Positions 15,858 through 24,255 of a DNA stretch of 34,923 nt are shown here, one piece after another. Each line of letters begins with the position of its first letter. Within the stretch, counting starts at the first letter, position 1. The DNA comes from Thioalkalivibrio sulfidiphilus (lineage in GTDB: Bacteria > Pseudomonadota > Gammaproteobacteria > Ectothiorhodospirales > Ectothiorhodospiraceae): assembly GCF_000377945.1 (NCBI RefSeq), contig NZ_KB898951.1:1-34923 (forward strand), written 5' to 3'. The position numbers and the translations under genes were made by a program. The notes beneath the pieces are model-generated. The model saw only the letters and a list, made by a program, of their open reading frames with translations, did not search any database and was not told the origin of the DNA.

Positions 15858-15908
15858 TGTACAACAATTGTATAAAGGGTCCAGTGTTTCGCGTACAAAT
15901 ATTTTACA
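15858..15908. promoter_or_regulatory. LitR/CarH-type operator between litR and SDR
   Basis: Boxes read on the plus strand are TGTACA (15858-15863), TGTATA (15869-15874), CGTACA (15892-15897) and TTTACA (15903-15908). Their starts are 11, 23 and 11 bp apart, that is, one helical register with one position vacant. This is the same arrangement as at 8864-8901, placed between divergent litR and the second SDR gene. Confidence 0.72.
15869..15898 (-). promoter_or_regulatory. litR: Predicted litR promoter
   Basis: On the minus strand TTGTAC (15898-15893) and TATACA (15874-15869) are separated by 18 bp, 20 bp upstream of the ATG at 15848. Both hexamers are themselves operator boxes, which predicts direct autorepression. 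The leader would be only about 13 nt, with no clear ribosome site. Confidence 0.6.
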
Positions 15909-15927
15909 GGTAATCCGGAGGGTTTCC

Positions 15928-16677
15928 ATGGAATCACCCGTGGCATGGCTGATCGGCGCGAGCAGCGGCATTGGCGCCGAGCTGGCGCGGCGCCTGGCCG
16001 AGGCCGGCTGGCAGGTGGCGCTGACCGCCCGGCGGGCGGAGCGCCTGGAGGCCCTGTGCCAGGCATCGCCTTCGCAGTTATACAGTTTTCCCGGGGATGT
16101 CACCGACCCGGAGGGGCTCTCTGCCCTGGCTGCGCGTATCGAGGCGGAACTGGGGCCGGTCGAACTCTGCATCCTCAACGCCGGCGACTACGAGCCCATG
16201 GGTCTGGACGACTTCGATGTCAACCTGTTCCGACGGCTCATGGAGGTGAACTACCTGGGCGTGGTCCATGGCCTGGCCGCCGTGATGCCCGCCATGCGTG
16301 CCCGGGGGCGGGGACAGATCCTGATCACCGCGAGTCTGGCCGGTTACCGGGGGCTGCCCCGGGCCGCGCCCTACGGGGCCACCAAGGCGGCGCTGATCAG
16401 CCTGGCGGAATCCCTGCAGCCGGAACTGGCCGCCGAGGGGGTGCGCCTGCGGGTGATCAATCCGGGCTTCGTGAAGACCCCGCTCACGGACAAGAACCGC
16501 TTCGAGATGCCCTTCCTCATGACTACGGAACAGGCCGCAGAGGCCATCATGAAGGGATTGCACAAGGATGCCTTCGAGATCCGCTTTCCCTGGCGTTTCG
16601 CCCTGATGATGGGCCTGCTGAGGCTGTTGCCCAACGGCCTCTACCTGCGCATCGCCCGGCGCATGGTGTCGGCATGA
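15928..16677 (+). CDS. Classical SDR-family oxidoreductase
   Basis: This 249-residue NAD(P)-dependent dehydrogenase/reductase has an intact catalytic set: GASSGIG (10-16), NAG (84-86), Ser136, Tyr149 and Lys153 in YGATK. The C-terminal 30 residues (FPWRFALMMGLLRLLPNGLYLRI) are hydrophobic and may attach it to the membrane, fitting a lipid substrate. CCGGAGGG precedes the ATG. It is divergent from litR and shares its boxed promoter. An SDR followed by an NTF2-fold gene is also found, from memory, in sigmaE-ChrR photo-oxidative clusters of Vibrio and Shewanella. Confidence 0.9.
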   Translation: MESPVAWLIGASSGIGAELARRLAEAGWQVALTARRAERLEALCQASPSQLYSFPGDVTDPEGLSALAARIEAELGPVELCILNAGDYEPMGLDDFDVNLFRRLMEVNYLGVVHGLAAVMPAMRARGRGQILITASLAGYRGLPRAAPYGATKAALISLAESLQPELAAEGVRLRVINPGFVKTPLTDKNRFEMPFLMTTEQAAEAIMKGLHKDAFEIRFPWRFALMMGLLRLLPNGLYLRIARRMVSA

Positions 16678-17120
16678 ACGGCCCCGTGGATCTCGCCGAG
16701 CGGGTCCAGGACTATGCGGAGTTCTTCGCCACCCTGACGCCGCAATCCCTGGACAGGCTCGTTGAACTGTTCGCCCCCGATGCCTGCTTCAAGGACCCGT
16801 TCAACGACGTGACCGGCGTGCCCGCCATCCGCGCGGTGTTCGAGCACATGTACAGGGTCTGTCCGGCGCCCCGCTTCGAGGTGCGGGAGTGGGCCCTGAG
16901 CGGGCAGACCGCCTTCATCCGCTGGCGCTTCACCGACGGCCCTGCCGCCGGGCGGCGCATGGCCCTGGACGTGGACGGCATGAGCCGCGTGATGTTCGAC
17001 GAGGCGGGCCGGGTGGTGGAGCACGTGGATTACTGGGACCCGGCGGCAGCGATCTATGATCGCATCCCGGTATTCGGCGCGCTGCTGCGAGCCTTGCGGC
17101 GTAAACTGTCCGCGGTGTGA
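16674..17120 (+). CDS. SnoaL/NTF2-fold family protein
   Basis: The ATG overlaps the SDR stop (ATGA) and gives 148 residues. The NTF2-like cone fold is recognisable: LAERVQDYAEFFATLTPQSLDRLVELFAPDACFKDPFNDVTG at the N-terminus, then PRFEVREWALSGQTAFIRWRF and the C-terminal RVVEHVDYWDPAAAIYDRIPVFG. Members bind small hydrophobic molecules or act as isomerases or cyclases. The partner SDR suggests a shared substrate, possibly a lipid-derived carbonyl, but none can be named. It is the last gene of the rightward photo-stress unit. Confidence 0.85.
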   Translation: MNGPVDLAERVQDYAEFFATLTPQSLDRLVELFAPDACFKDPFNDVTGVPAIRAVFEHMYRVCPAPRFEVREWALSGQTAFIRWRFTDGPAAGRRMALDVDGMSRVMFDEAGRVVEHVDYWDPAAAIYDRIPVFGALLRALRRKLSAV

Positions 17121-17421
17121 ACCCTGGCCGGATGCCGCATCAGGGCGGCCGACAGCTCTGTGTACGCCTCTATCGCGCGTAGGGCGGCCCGTGGCCGCCG
17201 TCAGCCGCAGTGTCGCGGTCAGCAGGCGGGCACGGCCCGCCTTATGTTTCTCCTGGAAGCCGGCGGCGTGAGACAGGTCGTGCGACCACAATCAACCGTA
17301 GGCCCCGCTGCCCGCAGTGCGGGAAGGATCCGGCCGTCTGGCGCGTCGGTTTACTGATAGAACAACACATACAGGCGCGAGCCACGTCCTCGTGCCACCA
17401 CAGGACCACCGAGGAGTGTGC
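17121..17421. other. Intergenic region with a 65-bp palindromic repeat
   Basis: No gene is seen. The only structure is the palindrome at 17180-17244. The last 20 bases contain GAGGAG, the ribosome site of the DUF255 gene. No convincing promoter was found. Confidence 0.6.
17180..17244 (+). repeat. 65-bp palindromic repeat, copy 1
   Basis: Twenty-base arms (TAGGGCGGCCCGTGGCCGCC and its near-inverse at 17225-17244) flank a 25-bp core beginning GTCAGCCGCAG. Copy 2 at 31201-31265 is also 65 bp with the same arms, but its core is inverted. Confidence 0.8.
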
Positions 17422-19308
17422 ATGAATACCGTCCGACCCCTGTTTCTTGCCCTGTCCGCCCTGCTGTCCCTGGCGCTCGTCGCCCTGCCGGCCCAGGCCG
17501 AGACCCTGGGCATGGAAAACCGCATGGCCGAGAGCCCGTCGCCTTACCTGCGCCTGCACCAGGACGACCCGGTGCTCTGGCAGGCCTGGGAGGACGCCAC
17601 CCTGGAACTGGCGCGGGAGAGCGACCGGCTCATGTTCGTGTCCGTGGGCTACTTCTCCTGCCACTGGTGCCACGTGATGCAGCGGGAGAGCTTCAAGAAC
17701 GAGGGCATCGCCGCGCGCATCAACGCCGGTTTCGTGCCCGTGAAGGTGGACCGTGAGCTGGACGCGGCCCTGGACGCGCGCCTGATGAACTTCGTGCAGG
17801 TGACCCGCGGTTTCGGCGGCTGGCCCCTGAACGTGGTCCTCACCCCCGATGGTTATCCGCTGGTGGGCATCGTCTACATGCCCCCCGATGAGTTCGACGG
17901 TTTCATGGAACGGGTCCACGCCCACTGGATGTCCGACAAGGACAACCTGCGCGAGATCACCCGCCAGGCGGCCCTGGAACTGGCGCAGCTGGAACGGGCC
18001 CGGCAGGCCCCGGTGCAGGGCATCAACGTGGACGAACTGCTGGACCGCTTCATCAACGCCAGTCGCGGCCTGGCCGACAAGATGAGCGGCGGCTTCGGCA
18101 ACCAGAGCAAGTTCCCCCAGGCGGCGCAGCTGCTGGCCCTGCTGGAGGCGCGCCAGTTGCGCGACGAGCCCTGGCTGGACGAGTTTCTGACGGTCACCCT
18201 GGACACCATGGCGAGCCAGGGGCTGCGGGATCATCTGGGCGGCGGTTTCTACCGCTACACCGAGGATCCGGGCTGGCAGGTGCCGCACTTCGAGAAGATG
18301 CTCTACGACAACGCCCTGCTGGCCGAGGTCTATCTGCGCGCCGCCGAGGTCTTCGGGCGCGAGGACTACCGACGGGTGGCCCTCGATACGGTGCATTTCA
18401 TGATCGATGGCATGGCCACGGGCCGTGGAGATTACGTGGCCAGCCTGTCCGCCGTGGACGACCAGGACGTGGAGGGCGGCTACTACCTGTGGTCGCCGGA
18501 AGAGGTGCGCGGGATCATCGGCTACGAGGCCTGGCAGGTGGTGCAGCCCGCCTGGGGTTTCGACACCACGCCGATCCTCGAACATGGCCACCTGCCCATC
18601 GTTGCGCGCAGCGCGACCCAGGTGGCCGAACTGCTTGGCATGGAACAGGACCGGGTCGAGGCACTGCTGGAGCAGGCGCGCAGCCAGCTGATGGAGGCCC
18701 GGGCCTCACGGGTGCTGCCGGTGGATGACAAGGTGGTGGTGGCCTGGAACGGCCTGACCCTCTCGGCCCTGGCGGCGGCGGCCCCCCACGACCGGCGCGC
18801 CGCCGAGGCCGGCGCCGCCCTGCATGCACGCATGATCTCCGCCATGTGGCGCGACGGCGGCCTGCCCAGGGCCCTGGACGCCGCGGGCGCGCCGGTGGGC
18901 GAGGGCGAGCTGGAAGACTACGCTTTTGTGGCCCGCGGTCTCGCGGACTGGGCGGCGTTTACGGGTGATGAGAAGGTCTGGTCTCAGGCGAGCCTGGTTG
19001 CTGAGCGTGCCTGGCAGCTGTTCCACAACGACGATGGCTGGCGTCCCAGCCGTCAGCCGGTGCTGCCCGGCGCGCCGCGCCTGGTGCACCTCGAAGACAC
19101 GCCCCTGCCGTCCACCAGCGCGAGCCTGAAGCGCACGACCGCCCGCATCCTGGACCAGGTGGAGCATCAGGGGCTCAGTGAGCGGTCGAGCCGCGCACCA
19201 TCCAGCCTGACCCGCAACCTGGTGGAGACGCCGTTCGTGCATGCCAGCCAGATCCTGTATCTGCATGGCCTGGAAGGTGTTGATTCGAGTCCGTCTGGCG
19301 CGAACTGA
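17422..19308 (+). CDS. Exported thioredoxin-fold DUF255 (YyaL-like) protein
   Basis: This 628-residue protein starts with a signal peptide (1-26, ending LPAQA), unlike most cytoplasmic YyaL/SPATA20 relatives. The family entry PYLRLHQDDPVLWQAW is followed by a redox-type CHWC (Cys80, Cys83) in GYFSCHWCHVM and by GGWPLNVVLTPDG. The remainder is an (alpha/alpha)6 barrel similar to sugar epimerases, with FPQAAQ, GGGFYRYTEDPGWQVPHFEKMLYDNA and DDKVVVAWNGL. A role in thiol or glycan metabolism of the periplasm is possible; no activity is established. The C-terminus is short compared with full-length members. It follows a 301-bp gap, so it is a separate unit. Confidence 0.88.
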   Translation: MNTVRPLFLALSALLSLALVALPAQAETLGMENRMAESPSPYLRLHQDDPVLWQAWEDATLELARESDRLMFVSVGYFSCHWCHVMQRESFKNEGIAARINAGFVPVKVDRELDAALDARLMNFVQVTRGFGGWPLNVVLTPDGYPLVGIVYMPPDEFDGFMERVHAHWMSDKDNLREITRQAALELAQLERARQAPVQGINVDELLDRFINASRGLADKMSGGFGNQSKFPQAAQLLALLEARQLRDEPWLDEFLTVTLDTMASQGLRDHLGGGFYRYTEDPGWQVPHFEKMLYDNALLAEVYLRAAEVFGREDYRRVALDTVHFMIDGMATGRGDYVASLSAVDDQDVEGGYYLWSPEEVRGIIGYEAWQVVQPAWGFDTTPILEHGHLPIVARSATQVAELLGMEQDRVEALLEQARSQLMEARASRVLPVDDKVVVAWNGLTLSALAAAAPHDRRAAEAGAALHARMISAMWRDGGLPRALDAAGAPVGEGELEDYAFVARGLADWAAFTGDEKVWSQASLVAERAWQLFHNDDGWRPSRQPVLPGAPRLVHLEDTPLPSTSASLKRTTARILDQVEHQGLSERSSRAPSSLTRNLVETPFVHASQILYLHGLEGVDSSPSGAN

Positions 19309-19310
19309 GT

Positions 19311-19343
19311 GAAAAAACGAACCCCGCCGTATGGCGGGGTTCG
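19311..19343 (-). terminator. Rho-independent terminator of the DUF302 gene
   Basis: A perfect 11-bp stem (CGAACCCCGCC at 19318-19328 and its complement at 19333-19343) with loop GTAT is followed on the minus strand by six U residues. It lies about 70 bp beyond the DUF302 stop. The A-run precedes the stem on the plus strand, so termination is mainly leftward. Confidence 0.9.
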
Positions 19344-19412
19344 TGAGTGTGGCTGCGTCACTCAACAAGGGACAGAGACTGTACTGTGCTTCAGTCCCTC
19401 TATATCTTGCCG

Positions 19413-19904
19413 TCAGAAGGCGTCCAGGGTCTCCTGAACGATCTCCTCCAGCAGTTCCTCCACGGCCATCAGACTTTCCCTGGAGGCATCGTCACCCACG
19501 GGAATGGGACGACGGTAGGAGACGTAGACCGTGTTCGGCTCCGCCTCGGTGACGTAGACCGCCACGATGTAGGGGCAGAACACGATGTTGTGGATGTCCG
19601 CCTCCATCATGCGCCGGGAGATCACCGCGCTGCAGAACTCCAGGGCCTCGCCTTCCTGGTACAGGGGCTTGCCGCCCACGTCGGCGGCGGTGCGCTTGAG
19701 CATGTTGCCGATGTAGGCCACGTTGTTGATCACGATGCCGCGGTTGGTGATGGCCATCTCCAGGGCCTCGCGGTAGGTGGCGAACTCCCCTTCGATGCTG
19801 TAGACGCGCATGTGCTCGGTCTCCAGCAGCGGTTCCTTGGCGAGGGAAGCCTGGGAGAACAGGCACAGGCAGGCGGCGAGGGCGATGAGGATTCTGGATT
19901 TCAT
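19413..19904 (-). CDS. DUF302 family exported protein
   Basis: This 163-residue protein has a signal peptide (1-22, ending ASLA). The mature part has the DUF302-like alpha/beta pattern: FATYREALEMAITNRGIVINNVAYIGNML, then the Cys-containing LEFCSAVISRRMMEADIHNIVFCPYIVAVYV. The paired FCSA and FCPY cysteines could form a disulfide or bind a ligand. DUF302 proteins bind small molecules, in some cases haem-related, but the ligand here is unknown. GGAG precedes the start. It is monocistronic, with its own strong terminator. Confidence 0.8.
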   Translation of the reverse strand: MKSRILIALAACLCLFSQASLAKEPLLETEHMRVYSIEGEFATYREALEMAITNRGIVINNVAYIGNMLKRTAADVGGKPLYQEGEALEFCSAVISRRMMEADIHNIVFCPYIVAVYVTEAEPNTVYVSYRRPIPVGDDASRESLMAVEELLEEIVQETLDAF

Positions 19905-20015
19905 GGTGACTCCGGAATGCAGGTTTTTTTGTGGGGTTATGAAGCGTTGGAACGTGTCGAACCTGGAGGGTTCCGGTCACGCTGATCCCGGTAGTTTAAC
20001 CGTTTGCTGGCGGGA

Positions 20016-20543
20016 TCAGTCCGGAAAGTAATGGCCCACGTGCAGCAGGCGGGGTGCCCAGTAGGGATTGTCCAGGCGCTCGATGCTCACGTGGCCGCCG
20101 GAGGAGGGGGCGTGCACGAACTGGCCGTTGCCCAGGTAGATGCTCACGTGGGAGGGCTTGTTGTCGTTGATGCGAAAGAACAGCAGATCTCCCGGCTGCC
20201 GGGCCTGGGCCGGTACCGGGCGTGCGTGGGCGGCCTGATCGCCGGTCTGCCGAGGCACGGGGATGCGTGCCGCCTGGTGGGCATACTGGACCAGGCCGCT
20301 GCAATCGAAGCCCCGGGGGGTGTCGCCACCAAATCGATAGGGTGTGCCCAGTTGCGCCAGCGCGGTGTTGATCACCTGCACCCGGGCCGGGTGAAGACTG
20401 GTTTGATCCGGCAGCACAGGAGGCAGGCTCGCGACAGGGCGCTGCGGCGCGGTGCTGGCGCAGGCGCCGAGCAGGCTGGCCAGCAGCAGGGCTGCGGCGA
20501 GACGCCCGACACCTGTCAGCCTTTTGAGCACCGGCGGTGCCAT
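20016..20543 (-). CDS. NlpC/P60-family lipoprotein peptidase
   Basis: This 175-residue lipoprotein has lipobox LLGAC (Cys28). The papain-like peptidoglycan endopeptidase domain (about 55-165) carries Cys81 in RGFDCSG, His132 in SHVSIYLGNG and a third polar residue, His144 in FVHAPSSGG. Such enzymes cleave the D-iGlu-mDAP bond of stem peptides at the envelope and resemble MepS/Spr. The gene starts one base after the DUF4412-like stop, so the two are cotranscribed. Confidence 0.93.
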   Translation of the reverse strand: MAPPVLKRLTGVGRLAAALLLASLLGACASTAPQRPVASLPPVLPDQTSLHPARVQVINTALAQLGTPYRFGGDTPRGFDCSGLVQYAHQAARIPVPRQTGDQAAHARPVPAQARQPGDLLFFRINDNKPSHVSIYLGNGQFVHAPSSGGHVSIERLDNPYWAPRLLHVGHYFPD

Positions 20544-20544
20544 C

Positions 20545-21384
20545 TCAGAACGGGGCCACCGGCTGGTAGCCTTCCGGGATCCTGAACAGATCCGCGGAGA
20601 GTCGCTCGCCGGAACTTGAGACCAGGGTGACCGTGGACCCGTCCGCCATGTTCCTGACCTGCACCGGGATGCCGTCCACCACCGGCAGCATCTCGGCGCC
20701 GATTTCGGCGGCCGCCGGGCCGCCCATGGACAGGGCGATGTCGGACAGGCTCTGCATGAACTCGAACAGGTTTTTCAGGGTGGCGAAGTCAGCGCGGCTC
20801 ATGCCGATGCGATCGGGGGGCGCGACGCAGATCTGGTTGGTGACCCTGCCCTCCAGCAGCACCTCCATGTGATCGCAGCGTACACCGTTGATGGTGCTCG
20901 TCTCTCCGGTCTTGCGGGTGGTGAGCGAGGAGGAGTCCCGGATCGGTGCCTCGCTGCCGGCCATGACGGCAGGGTCAAAGCCCATCTGGATCAGTTGCTG
21001 CTCCATCTGCTGACGCATCTCGGGGGGCATCTGGGCCATCTGTTCGCGCATCTGCTGCACGAACTCCTGCTGCACGGCGCGCATCTCACCGGCCTGTGCC
21101 TTGAGCCCTGCCTCGGTCAACTCGCTGTAGCTCTGCTCCTCGTCGATGACCATGGTGAGGGTGCGCTTGCGGCTGTCGTAGAGGCTGTAGATGACGCTGC
21201 CGTCTTCCGCCTGTTCCTCCATGCGCACCAGCTCGCCCTTGATCATGAGGCGGCTGCCGGTGGCGCCGTCGGAGTCTGTGAAGTGCAGGGTCATGTCCGC
21301 CAGCAGTGTGGGGCTGGTGCTGGCGACGGCCAGCCCAAGAGCCAGGCTGAGAGCAGGGACGGCAAGACGGGAACGAGGGCGCAT
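20545..21384 (-). CDS. DUF4412-like exported protein
   Basis: With the start at 21384 (GGAG upstream) the product is 279 aa with a signal peptide (1-29). The mature part begins DMTLHFTDSDG..SRLMIKGELVRMEE, then YDSRKRTLTMVIDEEQSY, the pattern of DUF4412 and LolA-like beta folds. Residues about 80-130 are a Met/Gln-rich amphipathic helix (QQEFVQQMREQMAQMPPEMR). A single pair of cysteines (GVRCDHM and NQICVA) could form a disulfide. Its function is unknown; being first in a two-gene unit with an NlpC/P60 peptidase suggests an envelope role. Confidence 0.75.
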   Translation of the reverse strand: MRPRSRLAVPALSLALGLAVASTSPTLLADMTLHFTDSDGATGSRLMIKGELVRMEEQAEDGSVIYSLYDSRKRTLTMVIDEEQSYSELTEAGLKAQAGEMRAVQQEFVQQMREQMAQMPPEMRQQMEQQLIQMGFDPAVMAGSEAPIRDSSSLTTRKTGETSTINGVRCDHMEVLLEGRVTNQICVAPPDRIGMSRADFATLKNLFEFMQSLSDIALSMGGPAAAEIGAEMLPVVDGIPVQVRNMADGSTVTLVSSSGERLSADLFRIPEGYQPVAPF

Positions 21385-21484
21385 CAAGGACTCCGGACGA
21401 TGAGATGATATCCGGATCATAGCCCAGGGGCGGGCGGATGTACCAAGCAGGCCCCGACGGAACCGGACGGATTCGAGACCGCTG

Positions 21485-21793
21485 TCACGACTCCGGTTTC
21501 TTGCGCAGGGCATCAATGTTGATGGGCACCACCGTGTCGGTCTTTCTCGGTTCATCCGCGTAGCGGGGGCGCATGTTCATGTCTTGCCCCAGGGCCTCGG
21601 CCAGTTCCTGCTGACGCGCCGTGATCAGGCTCAGGCAGTCGCGGATGTTCTGGATGGTCTTGTCACTCAGGGGATGCTTCATACCGGGTGGCGCATGGGT
21701 GTCCCGGGCCACGTCGGTGAGCACCGACTGCATGATGCGCAGGATCTTCTGTTCCTTGGTCAGTTCGGCGTGGTCGTCGTCGCGATCGGTCAT
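21485..21793 (-). CDS. Conserved hypothetical protein
   Basis: The ATG at 21793, preceded by AAAGGA, gives a 102-residue charged, mostly helical protein without signal or membrane segments. It contains MTDRDDDHAELTKEQKILRIMQ, a PPGMKHPLSDKTIQNIRDCL stretch and a C-terminal RPRYADEPRK. I recognise similar short proteins in other gammaproteobacteria but know no function. It lies divergent to the diguanylate cyclase remnant. Confidence 0.7.
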   Translation of the reverse strand: MTDRDDDHAELTKEQKILRIMQSVLTDVARDTHAPPGMKHPLSDKTIQNIRDCLSLITARQQELAEALGQDMNMRPRYADEPRKTDTVVPINIDALRKKPES

Positions 21794-21872
21794 GGGGATG
21801 TCCTTTGGGGTTCGCTCTGGGACCACAGTATGGACTCGAAGGGGGACCAGTTTGATACCCGTAATGGGGTAG

Positions 21873-22536
21873 TTGCACCCTCGAATCATCGCCATCGCCT
21901 ACGTCTACAGCTTCCAGGACCCGGCGCTGCGCTTCGAGCACCACCTGTTCCACGAGGTGGCCATCGGCATTGCCATCGCCCCGAGCGCCTTCGCCACCTA
22001 CGTCACCTGGCGCTGCTACCGTGCCTCGGCCGAGGTCTTCCTGCGCTGGCTGGCCCTGGGAACACGCTCGCCCGGTGCTGGTGGGTCTGGAGACCGGCGC
22101 CATGCTGCTGTCCCTGGCGGGCATCCTGGTCATGGCGGTGTGGCGCACCCGTTCTCCCCTGATGACCGTCTACATGGTCTCCCTGGCGGCCTTTGCCCGG
22201 GCCTCCCTGGCATTCCTGCTCGCCACCCCCTGGAACCACCTGTGGTGGCTGGGTCATGGCATCTTTGCGGCCGGTTTCTTCATGCTCAGCTACGGCATCG
22301 TACAGGCGTTCCACACCACCCGGTCCTTTTCCACGATCTACAGCCAGATGGACATGATGGCGCAGCTGCGCGAGCAGCAGGCCTGGACCCAGGAGGCACT
22401 GCTGCATGTCACCGTCAGTGTGGGCTGCGCGCAGCTGGGGCCGGACGGCGCGGACATGAAGTCGCTGACCCACACGGCGGATGAGCGGCTTTACCAGGCG
22501 AAGGCGCTGGGCAGGAATCGGGTGGTGATCGCTTAG
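21873..22536 (+). pseudogene. Decayed diguanylate cyclase (GGDEF) gene
   Basis: Reading from about 21873, YVYSFQDPALRFEHHLFHEVAIGI... matches the membrane sensor region of a GGDEF protein but is lost at about 22060-22080. It then resumes in the next frame as PVLVGLETGAMLLSLAGILVM, followed by more membrane segments. After LREQQAWTQEALLH the sequence jumps to VTVSVGCAQLGPDG..ADERLYQAKALGRNRV, the very end of a GGDEF domain. The central part with GGDEF itself is missing. So there is no start codon of normal type, one frameshift and one internal deletion of roughly 120 codons. Confidence 0.82.
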
Positions 22537-22577
22537 GTCGATGCAGATGGGTATGTGAGGTCAGACTTGCACATCTC

Positions 22578-22649
22578 GTAGGAGGCCCGACCCCGGGCCG
22601 AAAGGGGTTCAACCGCAAGTCGCTGTTCGCGGCGAGGTCGCCGCCCTAC
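22578..22649. repeat. Dispersed inverted repeat, relative of 11030-11105
   Basis: The left arm GTAGGAGGCCCGACCCCGGG and the right arm ending GAGGTCGCCGCCCTAC are imperfect inverses around a variable centre. The same arms occur at 11030-11105. It occupies most of the gap between the cyclase remnant and the kinase gene. Confidence 0.7.
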
Positions 22650-22664
22650 GCAAAGCAAGACCTT

Positions 22665-24236
22665 TCAGGCCATGAGCCGCCCGATGGCCTCAACCGGCAC
22701 ATCCGTCTGCGTGTCGATCACCATCACCGGTTCATCCGCGCCCAGGGCCTGCGCACTGGCCAGCTGATGCTCCAGCACCTCGATGCCCGCATCGGAGGCA
22801 TCCCGGTCCGCCGCCTTTCGCGCCCGGATGCGCGCCCGCAACACGTCCTCCGGCGCCTGGTAATCCAGGACGTGGAAAGGCACGCCCAGATGCCTGGCCA
22901 GTGAAGCGAACCGGTCCCGCTGCGCGCGCTTGAGAAAGGTCGCATCGACGATCACGGAAAACCCCGCGCCGAGCACAGCCGTCGCGAGCCCTTCGAGCCG
23001 CGCATAGGTGCGTTCCCCCATCTCGCTGGAATAGATCCCGCTGCCTACGCCGCCCAGATCCCGTTCCCGGCTGTCCATGCCGGCGAGGCGCTTGCGTTCC
23101 ACGTCGGAGCGGATGCGGATGAGGCCAAGCTGCTCCACCAGCGGCTGGCTGGCGGTGGTCTTGCCGGAGCCGGAGAGGCCGTGGTTGATGAACAGGACCG
23201 GGCGCGCGGGCCGGGTCAGGCGTTCGGCCAGGTCCAGGTAGCCATGGCAGCGGGCCTCCGCCTGCGCGCGTTCGGCATCACCGATGCCCGCCTGGCCCAG
23301 GCGGATGCCGCTCACCTTGGCGCGCACCATGGCGCGGTACACCTGGTAGAAGCGCAGCAGCGTCAGGCCGGAGTAATCGCCGCTGCGCTCCAGCCAGGCG
23401 TTGAGGAAACGATTGGCATGGCTCGGCGCGCCCCGGTCCATCAGGTCCATAGTGACGAAGGCCACCTCGCTGATGATGTCGATCCAGCGCAGGGCCTCGC
23501 TGAACTCGATGCCGTCGAAGATGAGCAGGTGCCCGTCGATGTGGGCCATGTTGCCCAGGTGCATGTCGCCGTGGCACTCGCGCACGAAGCCCTGTCGGTG
23601 GCGTTCATCCAGCGTCGCGGAGAGCGCCCGGTGGTGCTCGAGGGTCCAGGCCTCCAGCCGGTCCAGCTGTGCCAGGCGATCCTTGGTGTTCACGAGTGGG
23701 CGCAGTTGCCTGAAGTTCTCCGTCATGGGCGCCAGCACCGCTTCGGGGGTGCCGTGGGCATCATCCGGAGTAGCACTCGGAATGCGGCCATGGAAGTCCG
23801 CCACGCAGTCGGCCAGTTCGTCCATCCATGCCAGGGGCAGGGCGTTGCGCTCGAGCAGCGCGTCCAGTTGCCGGTCCCGGTCGAAGCGTGCCATGCGCAC
23901 GGCGTATTCGAACGCCTGCTCCTGGCCGTTGAATGACGGGTGGTCCGGGTCGCCCGAGAAACCCACCACCGCCTGGTACAGGTCCGGGGCCAGGCGCCGG
24001 TTGATGCGCAGTTCCTCCTCGCAGAAAAAGCGTCGCCGCTCCAGGGTGGAGAAATCCAGGAAGCCCAGGTCCAGGGGCTTCTTGAACTTGTACGCGTAGT
24101 CGCCCGCCAGCAGCACCCAGGAGATGTGGGTCTCGATGCATTCCACAGAGTCCACCGGATGGGGATAGTGCTCGGGGCGCTGGAGCGCCTCGATGAGTCG
24201 CCGCTGGATCTCTGTCTGTGCGTCCATGGAAGTCAT
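22665..24236 (-). CDS. APH-like kinase fused to AAA (P-loop kinase) domain
   Basis: Starting at ATG 24236 (or 24227), this gives 523 residues in two domains. Residues about 1-340 are an aminoglycoside-phosphotransferase-like kinase with ECHGDMHLGN (221-229), the catalytic loop, and LIFDGIEFSE, the metal-binding Asp. Residues about 345-523 form an AAA_33-type P-loop kinase with Walker A GLSGSGKTT (353-361). The fusion is common in proteobacteria, but its substrate is unknown; it is not evidence of antibiotic resistance. The gene is flanked on both sides by intergenic repeats and appears to stand alone. Confidence 0.87.
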   Translation of the reverse strand: MTSMDAQTEIQRRLIEALQRPEHYPHPVDSVECIETHISWVLLAGDYAYKFKKPLDLGFLDFSTLERRRFFCEEELRINRRLAPDLYQAVVGFSGDPDHPSFNGQEQAFEYAVRMARFDRDRQLDALLERNALPLAWMDELADCVADFHGRIPSATPDDAHGTPEAVLAPMTENFRQLRPLVNTKDRLAQLDRLEAWTLEHHRALSATLDERHRQGFVRECHGDMHLGNMAHIDGHLLIFDGIEFSEALRWIDIISEVAFVTMDLMDRGAPSHANRFLNAWLERSGDYSGLTLLRFYQVYRAMVRAKVSGIRLGQAGIGDAERAQAEARCHGYLDLAERLTRPARPVLFINHGLSGSGKTTASQPLVEQLGLIRIRSDVERKRLAGMDSRERDLGGVGSGIYSSEMGERTYARLEGLATAVLGAGFSVIVDATFLKRAQRDRFASLARHLGVPFHVLDYQAPEDVLRARIRARKAADRDASDAGIEVLEHQLASAQALGADEPVMVIDTQTDVPVEAIGRLMA

Positions 24237-24255
24237 GTCATGTAGCTCGGGGATG

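Noticed and set aside
15849-16178. N-terminal extension of the LitR-like protein by 110 codons
   Set aside because: The extension crosses the operator and promoter and is antisense to the SDR gene; the MerR domain starts just after the ATG at 15848.
22665-24236. Antibiotic-resistance phosphotransferase
   Set aside because: The APH-like domain is fused to a P-loop kinase, a widespread chromosomal family; nothing links it to resistance.
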